From Actinomycetota bacterium (lineage in GTDB: Bacteria; Actinomycetota; Nitriliruptoria; Nitriliruptorales; JAHWKO01): DNA of 64,000 bases. The translations under genes were made by a program, and so were the position numbers. The stretch spans positions 62,001-126,000 of the forward strand of contig JAHWKW010000010.1 in assembly GCA_019347675.1 (NCBI GenBank), given 5' to 3'. Below, piece after piece: positions 56,901 to 64,000 of this stretch; within the stretch, counting starts at the first letter, position 1, and every line of letters begins with the position of its first letter. The notes beneath the pieces were generated by a model. The model was not told the origin of the DNA. It did not search any database and worked only from the letters and a program-made list of their open reading frames with translations.

Positions 56901-57751
56901 TCTACGACTCGTTGCTGTCGGAGTACGCCGCGGTGGGCTTCGAGTACGGCTACTCGGTGGCGAACAAGGACGCGCTCACGATCTGGGAGGCCCAGTTCGG
57001 TGACTTCGTCAACGGCGGACAGATCATCATCGACCAGTTCATCGTCGCCGCCGAGGACAAGTGGGGTCAGACCTCGCCGTTGGTGCTGCTCCTGCCGCAC
57101 GGCTACGAAGGTCAGGGGCCCGAGCACTCCTCCGCCCGCATCGAGCGGTTCCTGGTCCTCGCTGCGGAGGACAACATCCAGCTGGTCAACTGCACCACGG
57201 CAGTGCAGTACTTCCACCTGCTCCGCCGCCAGAAGCACCGCGACGGTCACCACAAGCCGCTGGTCGTCTTCACCCCCAAGTCCCTGCTCCGCGCCAAGCA
57301 CTCGGCCTCCAACGTCGAGGAGTTCACCACAGGCCACTTCCACGAGACGCTCGACGACACCGGTGTGGCCGACCGCGGCGCGGTCGAGCGGGTCATCCTG
57401 TGCAGCGGGAAGATCGCGTACGAGGCGATGGAGCGGCGCGACACCCAGGGCGCGCCAGCCGCGATCGTCCGCGTCGAGCAGCTCTACCCCTGGCCGGGGG
57501 ACCAGATCGGCGAGCTCCTCGACGGCTACCCCAACGCGTCACAGGTCATGTGGCTGCAGGAGGAACCCGACAACATGGGGCCGTGGCCGTACGTGCACTC
57601 CCGGCTGCACCGGATCCTGCGGGAACGTGACCTGGAGCTCACCCACGTCGCGCGGCCCGAGTCGGCCAGCCCAGCAACCGGCAGCCACACCGTGCACGAG
57701 CAGGAGCAGGAGCAGTTGCTGCGGCGCGCCTTCGCCCGGAGGGAGACCTAG
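53984..57751 (+). CDS. kgd: Multifunctional 2-oxoglutarate metabolism enzyme (OdhA/Kgd)
   Basis: 1255 residues. An N-terminal 2-OGDH segment (VNTWLVDELYEQYLADPDSL) and an Ala/Glu-rich linker precede an E2 succinyltransferase core without lipoyl domain (LRGIKARIAENMEASLEVPT; active-site His350 in TYDHRVIQGAESG). The E1 thiamine-diphosphate domain follows (IGGNGTMPLGRI, MGMAHRGRLNVLANI, GDAAFAGQGVVAE), ending with the C-terminal dehydrogenase domain (TSPLVLLLPHGYEGQGPEHS, spaced). This fused E2-E1 form is an actinobacterial trait; it decarboxylates 2-oxoglutarate in the TCA cycle. A NuoF-like gene follows two bases later. Confidence 0.96.
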   Translation: MVDTTSSSPSTAGGDGFGVNTWLVDELYEQYLADPDSLSPSWQEFFEDYRREDQPDRARVETTEANDVATRARAKAGARGEPAAAAEASVEDAKHKDAATRGSPAETAEPAARREGRPEPIEEEPPREQPPAAPEEPRAERLRGIKARIAENMEASLEVPTATSVRTVPAKLLEVNRTIANNYLRRVYGGKLSFTHLIAYAAVRALDAVPNMRLVFAEVDGKPGVVRRDHVNLGLAVDVERGGERLLLVPSIKDADTLDFQAFLDAYEGLIRKVRTNKLQPQDFADTTMTITNPGTIGTVMSVPRLMQGQSVILGVGAIDHPVEYQAADPRTLAKIGVSKQITLTSTYDHRVIQGAESGLWLHRIHDLLLGEDGFYDEVFAALTIPYEPARWRQDVSPLDSDLAMLDKQANVDQLAHMYRVRGHLIADLDPLAQKPPQMHPELDPITYGLSIWDLDREFVTSIGGNGTMPLGRILGLLRDAYCRTVGIEYMHIQDPDQKRWIQAHVEGIEWDLPPEDKRHILQRLNAAEAFERFLHTKYLGHKRFSLEGSESFIALLDAVLEQACLSHMVEVVMGMAHRGRLNVLANILDKSYRDIFSEFEGDIDPQTVQGSGDVKYHVGQTGVFRSRARGEVRVTLPSNPSHLEAVDPVVEGMTRAKQDLIDEPGTFRTLPVLVHGDAAFAGQGVVAEVFNLSQLRGYRTGGTIHIVINNQLGFTTPPEAARSSEYSTDIARAVQAPIFHVNGDDPEAVVRVARLAFDYRQTFHKDVVIDLVCYRRLGHNEADDPSYTQPLMYSKIENKRSVRKQYTERLVKRGDMSMEDAEELLDDFQRRLDEAFEKTKDSRPPDVPVARQPAPPRGVLPPVDTGVKKDALDRVVDTIFTEPDHFTMHPKLKRLFDRAAQRYRDEARVDWPLAEQLAFGSLLLEGIWVRLAGQDSRRGTFSQRHAVLVDYETGEEHAPLAHLSSDQGKFFIYDSLLSEYAAVGFEYGYSVANKDALTIWEAQFGDFVNGGQIIIDQFIVAAEDKWGQTSPLVLLLPHGYEGQGPEHSSARIERFLVLAAEDNIQLVNCTTAVQYFHLLRRQKHRDGHHKPLVVFTPKSLLRAKHSASNVEEFTTGHFHETLDDTGVADRGAVERVILCSGKIAYEAMERRDTQGAPAAIVRVEQLYPWPGDQIGELLDGYPNASQVMWLQEEPDNMGPWPYVHSRLHRILRERDLELTHVARPESASPATGSHTVHEQEQEQLLRRAFARRET

Positions 57752-57753
57752 CC

Positions 57754-59106
57754 GTGGAGCCCTTCGATGCCGGACGCCGGCTGCTACCCGACGAGCCCAT
57801 CCTGTCGCTCGACGACTACCTCGCGCGCGGCGGGGGTCAGGGTCTGACGACGGCGCTGCAGGGCCCGCCCGACGAGGTGATCCGCGCGGTCAGCGACTCG
57901 GGTCTGCGCGGTCGTGGTGGCGCCGGGTTCCCGACCGGGATCAAGTGGAGTTCGGTCCGCAAGGCGGGTCAGGAGGATCCCGACTCCACGGTGTACATGG
58001 TGGCCAACGCCGCCGAGGGTGAGCCCGGGACCTACAAGGACCGGGCGATCATGACCACGAACCCGTACCAGTTCGTCGAAGGGGTCCTGATCGCCATGTA
58101 CGCGGTCGGGGCCGAGCGCGGCTACATCGCGATCAAGAAGAAGTTCAAGGAGCAGATCCAGAAGATCGCCGACGCGGTCGGGGACGTCGCCGAGGCCGGA
58201 TGGGAGGGTGCCGACCGCGTCGACCTGGTGGGCGGCCCCGACGAGTACCTGTTCGGCGAAGAGAAGGCGATGCTCGAGGTCGTCGAGGGCAAGCTGCCGA
58301 TGCCGCGGCTGGTGGCCCCCTACCAGGTCGGGCTGTTCGCTTCGATGCAGAGCCCCAACCCAACGCTGGTCAACAACGTCGAGTCGTTGACCAACGTCCC
58401 CCTGATCGTGAGCAAGGGTCCCCAGTGGTTCCGCGAGGTGGGGACCGGCGAGTCGCCCGGGACGATGGTGTTCACGGTCGTCGGCGACGTCGAGTCACCC
58501 GGTGTCTACGAGCTGCCGCTGGGCACACCGCTGCGCACGCTGGTCGAGGACATCGCCGGCGCAACCGACGTCAAGGCGATCTTCGGAGGCGTCGCTCAAG
58601 CGGTGATCACCCCAGACATGCTCGACACCCCGATGGGGTTCGACTCGTTGGCGGAAGCCGGTGCCGGGCTGGGCAGCGGCGGCTTCGTGGTGTACGACTC
58701 GTCGCACTGCATCGTCCGGGTCATGGCGATGCTGTCACATTTTCTGGCGGTCGAGTCGTGTGGTCAGTGCTGGGCGTGCATGCTCGGTACGGAGACGCTC
58801 ACGGACATCCTCAACCGCATCGACCGCGGGGATGGGGTGGACGATGACGTCGACGCTCTGCTGGAGCGGGCGGCGAAGGTCACTGACCAAAACCGCTGCT
58901 ACCTGCCGGTCGGTGAGCAGCTGATGGTCGGGAGCACCCTGCACCGCTACGCCGAGGAGTACTCCGACCACATCGGTCGGCCATGCTGGTCGGAGCGCGA
59001 GGCGATGGTGCCCAAGATCGACAGCATCGATCTGGACACCGGCGAGGTGGTTTTCGACCAGACCTACCATCTCAAGCAACCCGACTGGACGTACGCCCAG
59101 GAGTGA
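57754..59106 (+). CDS. Stand-alone NuoF-like NAD(H)/FMN flavoprotein
   Basis: 450 residues. It resembles the 51-kDa NADH-binding subunit of complex I and related dehydrogenases: FMN/NADH site SGLRGRGGAGFPTGIKWS and NAAEGEPGTYKDR, the SLBB region (VVGDVESPGVYELPLGTPL), and a [4Fe-4S] site Cys336, Cys339, Cys342 and Cys382. No NuoE or NuoG is nearby; instead it sits two bases after kgd, with GTG start and probable coupling. An electron partner for 2-oxoglutarate oxidation is conceivable but unproven. Confidence 0.88.
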   Translation: MEPFDAGRRLLPDEPILSLDDYLARGGGQGLTTALQGPPDEVIRAVSDSGLRGRGGAGFPTGIKWSSVRKAGQEDPDSTVYMVANAAEGEPGTYKDRAIMTTNPYQFVEGVLIAMYAVGAERGYIAIKKKFKEQIQKIADAVGDVAEAGWEGADRVDLVGGPDEYLFGEEKAMLEVVEGKLPMPRLVAPYQVGLFASMQSPNPTLVNNVESLTNVPLIVSKGPQWFREVGTGESPGTMVFTVVGDVESPGVYELPLGTPLRTLVEDIAGATDVKAIFGGVAQAVITPDMLDTPMGFDSLAEAGAGLGSGGFVVYDSSHCIVRVMAMLSHFLAVESCGQCWACMLGTETLTDILNRIDRGDGVDDDVDALLERAAKVTDQNRCYLPVGEQLMVGSTLHRYAEEYSDHIGRPCWSEREAMVPKIDSIDLDTGEVVFDQTYHLKQPDWTYAQE

Positions 59107-59879
59107 ACGACAACCCGTGGCTGCAGCGGCGGGTGCTCCACTACGCCCACCGCGGCGGAGCGCTCGAGGCTCCGGAGAACACCATGCGGGCGTTCCGCGC
59201 CGGGGTCCGGGCCGGCGCCGACGGGCTGGAGCTCGACGTGCGCTGCACGGCCGACGGCGTGCTGGTGGTGGCGCACGACCGTGACCTGCGCCGGGTCACC
59301 GGTCGGCCCGGGAAGGTCGATGGGCTGAGACTGTCCGACGTCCGCGAGCGGTCGGTGCTGGCAGCAGAACAGTCCGACGACACCGCGATCCCCACGTTGC
59401 GGGAGGTCCTCGACGCCTTCCCTGAGGCGTTCCTCACCCTCGACATCAAGGACACCGCCCCCCACGTCGAGCCCTACGAGGAGCCGCTGGCGGGCCTGCT
59501 CGCCGCATACGGTCGGAGCGACGACGTGATCGTCGGGTCGTTCCACCTGCCCGCCCTGCGGTCGTTCCGCGACGCCGCGCCGCAGATCAGCACGTCGCTG
59601 GCCCCTGAGGAGGTCGTGGCGCTGTGGGAGGATCGGTGGGGGCGCGACCACCCGTCGGTCCACGCGGTGCAAGTCCCGGCGACCTACGGTGACGTCGAGG
59701 TCGTCACCACCGCGTTCGTCGAACGGGCGCACCGCGCCGGCTTGGCGGTGCACGTGTGGACCGTGAACGAACCCGAAGAGATGTCACGCCTGATCCACCT
59801 CGGGGTGGACGGGTTGATCACCGACCGCCCCAGCGTCCTCGAAACGCTCCTGCACGATCGTGGCGTCGCGTACGCGTGA
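59103..59879 (+). CDS. Glycerophosphodiester phosphodiesterase
   Basis: 258 residues. GDPD barrel motifs HRGGALEAPENTMRAFRAG, DGLELDVRCTADGVLVVAHD and TLDIKD with the late VHVWTVNEPEEM. It hydrolyses deacylated phospholipids to glycerol-3-phosphate and an alcohol. The GTG at 59103 overlaps the previous stop, so it is coupled to the NuoF-like gene. No signal peptide, so a cytosolic enzyme. Confidence 0.92.
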   Translation: MNDNPWLQRRVLHYAHRGGALEAPENTMRAFRAGVRAGADGLELDVRCTADGVLVVAHDRDLRRVTGRPGKVDGLRLSDVRERSVLAAEQSDDTAIPTLREVLDAFPEAFLTLDIKDTAPHVEPYEEPLAGLLAAYGRSDDVIVGSFHLPALRSFRDAAPQISTSLAPEEVVALWEDRWGRDHPSVHAVQVPATYGDVEVVTTAFVERAHRAGLAVHVWTVNEPEEMSRLIHLGVDGLITDRPSVLETLLHDRGVAYA

Positions 59880-59910
59880 GCATCGTCCGTGCTCGGGTGT
59901 TCGCAGGCGG

Positions 59911-60237
59911 CTAGCTCGGGAGCGCGTCGGGCCCGTCGGTGTGTGCTTCGACGCAGACGACGCCGTCCGGTCCGACGGTCGCGCGGTGCTGGGTGTTCGG
60001 TTCCAGGTCGAGGCGGTCACCGGCGTTCATCTCCAGGCGACCGTCGTCGGTGTGGAAGGTGATCGATCCTTCAGCGCAGAACAGGATCTTGTGCGTCGGG
60101 TGGCTGTGTGCTCCGTACGTGTCGCCGGGGGCGTTGCTGAACGTCCGCGGAGTCAGCCCGACGCGGCCGAAACGCTGCTCGAGGTCAGCAGCGCTGACCT
60201 CGCGGCCGGCTTCGTCGCGCGTGATCGAACCTCCCAT
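59911..60237 (-). CDS. Small cupin-domain protein
   Basis: 108 residues. Cupin motif 1 is GAHSHPTHKILFCAEG and motif 2 NAGDRLDLEPNTQHRA, with metal ligands kept. Such proteins range from dioxygenases to regulators; the role is unknown. Start at 60237, with AGGAGGAG just upstream on the minus strand; a longer frame to 60273 exists. It is downstream of the PP2C gene and may share its transcript. Confidence 0.8.
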   Translation of the reverse strand: MGGSITRDEAGREVSAADLEQRFGRVGLTPRTFSNAPGDTYGAHSHPTHKILFCAEGSITFHTDDGRLEMNAGDRLDLEPNTQHRATVGPDGVVCVEAHTDGPDALPS

Positions 60238-60327
60238 CTGCTCCTCCTGTTCGTCCGACGCTGGTCGGGCCACCGCCGGGATACGTGGACGGGGGTGTCG
60301 TCATGGGCGGTCGGCGCCACGGCTGCG

Positions 60328-61020
60328 TCAGACCTCGACGACGATGACCGTGATGTTGTCCACACCGCCGCGCTCGTTGGCCGCGTCGACCAGCCGCTGA
60401 CAGGCGGCCTGGGGGTCGTCGGGCGCGGCGGCGATCTTGGCGATCGCGTCCTCGGGGACCATGTCGGTGAGCCCATCGGTGCACAGCAGCAGCCGGTCCC
60501 CGGGTACCAGGTCGATGTGGGTGACGTCCGGGTCGATCCCGTCCCCGGTGCCGAGCGCCTGGGTGATGCTGCCCCGACCGAACAGGCCACCGGTGGTGTG
60601 GTCCCGGGTGATCCGCCGCAGGTCCGCTTCCCGGACGAGGTAGGCGCGGCTGTCTCCGACGTGGGCCACCCACGCCTCCTCGCCGCCGTCCGTGACCCGC
60701 GCGACGACCGCTGTCGTCGCCATGCCGGCTCGGCGCTGATCGGTCGCGGCCTCGGAGCGGATCGCGTCGTCGGCTGCACGCAGAGCCGACACGAGCGCGT
60801 CCGCGGGGTCCCCGCGTGACAGGTCGTCGAGGTGGCGGTCGAGCGTCTCGACCGCGGTCCGGCTGGCCACGTCGCCAGCCGGGTGCCCGCCGAGACCGTC
60901 AGCGACCACGAAGAAGTTGTGGTCGTCGTCGACCAGAAGCGCGTCCTCGTTGCGTCCCCGGACCCGACCGATGTCGCTGGCCGCCCCGACTTGCACGACA
61001 GTTCCCTCGTTCGTCCGCAT
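60328..61020 (-). CDS. PP2C-family serine/threonine phosphatase
   Basis: 230 residues. Metal- and substrate-binding motifs: ASDIGRVRGRNEDALLVDDD, VVADGLGGHPAGDVAS, WVAHVGDSRAYLV, LLCTDGLTDMV and GGVDNITVIVVE. It lacks a membrane anchor, unlike PstP. A kinase partner is not in the window. It probably reverses Hanks-type kinase phosphorylation. Confidence 0.93.
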   Translation of the reverse strand: MRTNEGTVVQVGAASDIGRVRGRNEDALLVDDDHNFFVVADGLGGHPAGDVASRTAVETLDRHLDDLSRGDPADALVSALRAADDAIRSEAATDQRRAGMATTAVVARVTDGGEEAWVAHVGDSRAYLVREADLRRITRDHTTGGLFGRGSITQALGTGDGIDPDVTHIDLVPGDRLLLCTDGLTDMVPEDAIAKIAAAPDDPQAACQRLVDAANERGGVDNITVIVVEV

Positions 61021-61217
61021 CCGTTCGACCGTACCGAGCCCGAGGTCGCTGTCGGTGGCAGGTCGGACGGTCAGCCGGCTCGAGACCGGCGCAGCACGGA
61101 ACGCCGCCGGAGCGGGCGCGGAGGTCGACCTCGACAGCTACCCCCGTCCCTGTCTCCTCCTACCACGTCGGCACAGCCGGAGGGTGTCTCACGTCGGCAG
61201 GTACCCTCCGGACGCGA

Positions 61218-61290
61218 GCCCCCGTAGCTCAGTGGATAGAGCAGTGGTTTCCTAAACCATGCGCCGTAGGTTCGATTCCTACCGGGGGCG
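61218..61290 (+). tRNA. tRNA-Arg (anticodon CCT)
   Basis: Acceptor GCCCCCG/CGGGGGC with discriminator G, D-arm GCTC...GAGC, anticodon stem GTGGT/ACCAT with loop TTCCTAA (anticodon CCT), T-arm GTAGG-TTCGATT-CCTAC. CCA is not encoded. An HNH-nuclease remnant on the other strand ends inside its 3' half. Confidence 0.96.
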
Positions 61291-61446
61291 CGTTCCCGGC
61301 CTTCGTGACTCGGTCTCTGGGCGTCTGTCTTGCGCCTCCCGCCGTCGCCGGAACGTCCGTCGGCGATGACAGTTGGCGCATACGAGTTCGCACTTGGCGA
61401 TCTCCGCCCGGAGCGTTTCGACGCTCGCCGCGGTGCGCACGACCAC
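61279..61446 (-). pseudogene. C-terminal remnant of a HNH endonuclease
   Basis: In the minus strand, 55 codons from GTG 61446 encode SVETLRAEIAKCELVCANCH RRRT (spaced), the second half of the HNH family with the motif AEIAKCELVCANCHRRRT. The first half, normally CxxCG...LDFDH, is missing in all frames. The frame ends inside tRNA-Arg (stop 61279-61281). It is likely a leftover of a mobile or homing nuclease gene beside the tRNA. The rest of the gap 61291-61563 shows nothing else. Confidence 0.5.
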
Positions 61447-61563
61447 CGCCGCTGGGGGCGCTGTGACCCGGGATACCGCTCTGGCGGCGACCGGACGGCC
61501 AGAGCTGCGTGCGTCGGCCGCGGATCTGCGCGACCATGCGCGGAGGCGAACGAGGAGTCGGGC

Positions 61564-62361
61564 GTGGTCGCCGTTCTAACGGTGATCGTGGTGGTGATCG
61601 TCTCGATCCTGATCGCGCGGATCGCGACCGTCGCCTTGACGGTCACCGGCTTGTCCCGTGAGGCGGCGCGCTTCCAGGCCCGTTCGGCGCTGACCAACAC
61701 CGGGTTCACAACCGGCGAGGCCGAGCGGGTGGTCGACCACCCGGTACGCCGCCGCGTCGTGATGGCCCTGATGATCGTGGGCAACGCCGGGATCGCCACG
61801 GTCATCGCCACGTTCGTGCTGTCCTTCGCCAACGTGGGACGGGGCACGGCCGCGATACGTCTGGTCGTGCTCATCGCCGGGCTGGTCGCCGTGCTGCTGG
61901 TCGCCCGGAACGAGCGGATGGATCGGATGATGACGCGGGTGATCGCGCGCATGCTCCGGCAGTACACCGACCTCGATACCCGCGACTACGCGCGGTTGCT
62001 GAAGCTGTCGGGGCCGTACGCCGTCACCGAGATGACCGTCGGGGACGAGGACTGGATCATCACTGACCAGCTGCTGGACCGTCGCCTCACCGACGAGGGG
62101 ATCATCGTGCTCGGCGTGACCCGCAGAGACGGGAGCTACATCGGCGTGCCTCGCGGCGACACACCGATCCTGTCCGGTGACACCCTCATCCTCTACGGGC
62201 GCGCGCCGGAGCTCGCGGAGCTCGACACCCGCAAGGCCGGGCCCGAGGGGGACGAGGCGCACGATCGGGCGGTCGTCACCCACCGCATCTTCCTCAACGC
62301 CGAGGCGTACGGCGACCCGGCCCGCGAGGACATCCCACGTTCACCGACCGCTGCCTCCTAG
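61564..62361 (+). CDS. Membrane protein with C-terminal TrkA-C (RCK_C) domain
   Basis: 265 residues. Three or four N-terminal membrane helices (VVAVLTVIVVVIVSILIARIA; VVMALMIVGNAGIATVIATFVL) precede a cytosolic linker and a TrkA-C domain (DEGIIVLGVTRRDGSYIGVP... LSGDTLILYGR). TrkA-C domains bind ligands such as c-di-AMP in ion channels and transporters; the window also encodes DisA, which makes c-di-AMP. GTG 61564 has GAGGAG 6 bases upstream. Confidence 0.78.
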   Translation: MVAVLTVIVVVIVSILIARIATVALTVTGLSREAARFQARSALTNTGFTTGEAERVVDHPVRRRVVMALMIVGNAGIATVIATFVLSFANVGRGTAAIRLVVLIAGLVAVLLVARNERMDRMMTRVIARMLRQYTDLDTRDYARLLKLSGPYAVTEMTVGDEDWIITDQLLDRRLTDEGIIVLGVTRRDGSYIGVPRGDTPILSGDTLILYGRAPELAELDTRKAGPEGDEAHDRAVVTHRIFLNAEAYGDPAREDIPRSPTAAS

Positions 62362-62640
62362 CGTGGCGATCCGGCGTTGGGTCTCCTGAAGGGCGCTCAG
62401 CGCACGGTCCACCGCCCCGACCCGCTCCAGGATCCGAAGCGCCCGGGCGCGGCGGTCGGCCCCGGAAGCGCCCCGCAGGCGGCGCGCCACCTCATCGACG
62501 GGTGTTCCCGCCTCGGCGGCCTCACACAGCTCGGCGAACAGCTCGGGGACGTAGTCGCGGGCGCTGTGGGGGATCCGGGCCGTGGCCGTCTGCTCATGCC
62601 AGCGCAGCAGCGGCTCGAGCGCCTCATCGGAGGCGCTCAC
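62341..62640 (-). CDS. Small hypothetical helical protein
   Basis: 99 residues; no known family. It is mainly helical and rich in Ala, Arg and Glu, with LLRWHEQTATARIPHSARDY near the start. Its GTG overlaps the stop of the spermidine-synthase-like gene (GTGA), so both are on one transcript. Its 3' end overlaps the TrkA-C gene convergently by about 20 bases. Confidence 0.55.
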   Translation of the reverse strand: MSASDEALEPLLRWHEQTATARIPHSARDYVPELFAELCEAAEAGTPVDEVARRLRGASGADRRARALRILERVGAVDRALSALQETQRRIATLGGSGR

Positions 62641-64000
62641 CGCGGCCTGGGGTTCATCAGCTGATCGACCGGCGCGTAGGCGTCGCTGAGCACGGGCGCG
62701 TCGCCCACGAACCGGTCGATCGCGTGACCCGTCACGGCCGCTTCGTCGTCGCCCCGGCGGGTGTTCCGCTCCAGGATCGGGTCGACGGGGATCGGTGCGT
62801 CGGAGCCCACCACGATGAAGTTGCCGCCGTCCTGGTGACGCAACCGCGGGGGAGGGGCCAGCACGGCCACGTGCTCGAACACCTGACGCATCGTCGCGAC
62901 CTCGGCCCGGGCGAACGCGTTCGGCGGGTAGTCGATGAGGTTCATGGCGTACACCCCTCCAGGTCTCAGCCGTGCGGCGATCTCCTCGAGGAACTCCCGG
63001 GTGGTCAGGTGCCAGGGGACGGTCAGGCCACCGAACGCGTCGCCGATCACCAGGTCGAACGCCCCCTCAGGCAGCTGCGGGAGCGTCACCCGCGCGTCAC
63101 CCACCCGGATGTCCAGCCCGGGCTGTGGTTCCAGACCCAGCTGCTCTCGGGCGACCTGAACCAGGACCGCGTCGAGTTCCAGGACGACGTTGGTGGACCC
63201 CGGCCGGGTCGCCGCCAGGTAGCGCGGCATGGTGAACCCGCCCCCGCCCACGTGCAGGGCGTCGATCGGTTGCCCCGGTGGGGCGATCGCCGCGGCCACG
63301 TCGCTCAAGGTCTGGGCGTAGGTGAACTCCAGGTGGGTGGCGTCGTCGACGTCGACGAAGCTGTGGCGGACGGTGTCCAGCAGCAGCAGTCGCCGCGACG
63401 GGTCGCCCGGCTCGGCGACGACGCGCGCGCAGAAGTAGGGGCTCTCGTACTCGCAGGTTCCCAACGTCGCCGCCGTCGACGCGGCGGCCAGCCCGGCCAG
63501 CGCCATCAACCCGGCCACGTGGGCACGGTCGGGGCGGAGCACCACCCACAGGACCACACCGACCGCGACGAGCCCGCCACCGACCGACAGCACGATCGCA
63601 CGGCTGGGTAGCTGGGCGATCAGCAGGAACCCCGTCATGAACGTGCCGACGATCGCGCCGGCGGTGCCGAGCGCGGCGAGCCGCCCCACCACCGTGCCGG
63701 TGTCGCCGAGGTCGTCGAGCTGGAGCTTCACCACCGCGGGGGTGACCGCGCTGAGCACCGCAGCCGGCGCGAAGAACCCGATCAGCGCCAGCGCGACCAC
63801 GCCGACGGGCCCGCCGCCGCGCAGCGCAGCGCTCTGGCCGAGCACCGCGATCGCGGTCGGGGCGATCAGACCCAGCACCCCGCCGGCGCCGACCAGCGGG
63901 CCGAGCAGCAGTCGCGGGTCGATGCGGTCGGCCGCGCGTCCCCCGAGCCAGCTACCCAGCGAGATCCCCGCGAGGACCGTCCCGATGATCGCGGTGTAGG
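62637..64000 (-). CDS. Fused membrane/spermidine-synthase-like protein (5' end off window)
   Basis: The frame runs from the stop at 62637 to the right edge without a stop, more than 450 residues. The visible start of the frame, AIIGTVLAGISLGSWLGGRA, is typical of the multi-helix membrane half of this family; about five more helices follow. From about 63420 downward comes a spermidine-synthase-fold domain: LHVGGGGFTMPRYLAA, VVLELDAVLVQVA, DIRVGDARV and FDLVIGDAFGG. Such fused proteins may not make polyamines. The true start is outside. Confidence 0.83.
   Translation of the reverse strand, partial: YTAIIGTVLAGISLGSWLGGRAADRIDPRLLLGPLVGAGGVLGLIAPTAIAVLGQSAALRGGGPVGVVALALIGFFAPAAVLSAVTPAVVKLQLDDLGDTGTVVGRLAALGTAGAIVGTFMTGFLLIAQLPSRAIVLSVGGGLVAVGVVLWVVLRPDRAHVAGLMALAGLAAASTAATLGTCEYESPYFCARVVAEPGDPSRRLLLLDTVRHSFVDVDDATHLEFTYAQTLSDVAAAIAPPGQPIDALHVGGGGFTMPRYLAATRPGSTNVVLELDAVLVQVAREQLGLEPQPGLDIRVGDARVTLPQLPEGAFDLVIGDAFGGLTVPWHLTTREFLEEIAARLRPGGVYAMNLIDYPPNAFARAEVATMRQVFEHVAVLAPPPRLRHQDGGNFIVVGSDAPIPVDPILERNTRRGDDEAAVTGHAIDRFVGDAPVLSDAYAPVDQLMNPRPR

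Noticed and set aside
61229-61537. 103-codon minus frame over the HNH remnant
   Set aside because: It is in a different frame from the HNH motif and overlaps the tRNA; only the frame with CELVCANCH is meaningful.

Overview
This window is very GC-rich, densely coding DNA that reads mostly left to right. It looks like a chromosomal core segment from a deep-branching actinobacterium. The actinobacterial markers are the fused 2-oxoglutarate enzyme Kgd, CarD, GpgS, a DUF3263/LytR_C pair, nitrobindin and a DUF222/HNH gene. Three secreted proteins carrying cell-wall-binding repeat 2 (CWB2) domains, plus a Firmicutes-like SigH, point towards Nitriliruptoria, Euzebya or Egibacter-type lineages. That placement is inference only.

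Layout: 1-5.8 kb holds envelope and signalling genes (partial alpha/beta hydrolase, FkbM methyltransferase, a membrane protein, a degenerate GGDEF protein, a CAP-CWB2 protein). 5.8-30.7 kb is a housekeeping block: DUF2342 protease, tilS, hpt, ftsH, folE-folP-folB-folK, a DUF2520 protein, an HDAC-like hydrolase, panC-panD-nadC-coaX, lysS, a subtilisin-CWB2 protein, clpC, rnz, mutY and radA. 30.7-34.8 kb is an accessory insert (LexA-box-linked DUF222/HNH gene and a frameshifted PGRP amidase) between radA and disA. 34.8-42.6 kb resumes with disA, carD, a YacL-like PIN/TRAM protein, ispD, ispF, cysS, rlmB, sigH and tRNA-Thr. 42.7-53.8 kb carries DUF3263 and LytR_C genes, an AI-2E-type permease, gpgS, a SAM riboswitch with a threonine-synthase-like gene and a MoaD/ThiS-like carrier, an M23-CWB2 protein, an FNT channel, an amidotransferase, an FKBP lipoprotein, nitrobindin and dodecin. 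53.9-64 kb carries kgd, a NuoF-like flavoprotein, a GDPD, a cupin, a PP2C phosphatase, tRNA-Arg beside an HNH remnant, and a partial fused membrane/spermidine-synthase-like gene.

The order tilS-hpt-ftsH-fol-lysS-clpC-radA-disA-yacL-ispD-ispF-cysS-rlmB-sigH matches blocks known in both Bacillus subtilis and Mycobacterium tuberculosis. Many neighbours overlap by 4 bases (GTGA), which implies long translationally coupled operons.

The most unusual structure is a 74-bp repeat family. Four exact-period tandem copies lie between folK and the DUF2520 gene, and several divergent or shortened copies lie between the yacL-like gene and ispD. Each full unit holds two hairpins, a Shine-Dalgarno and a 25-codon minigene whose stop overlaps the next start. 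Stem changes between the two loci are compensatory. The second notable locus is the SAM riboswitch ahead of a threonine-synthase-like gene plus a sulfur-carrier-like gene, which suggests sulfur or methionine metabolism rather than ordinary threonine synthesis.
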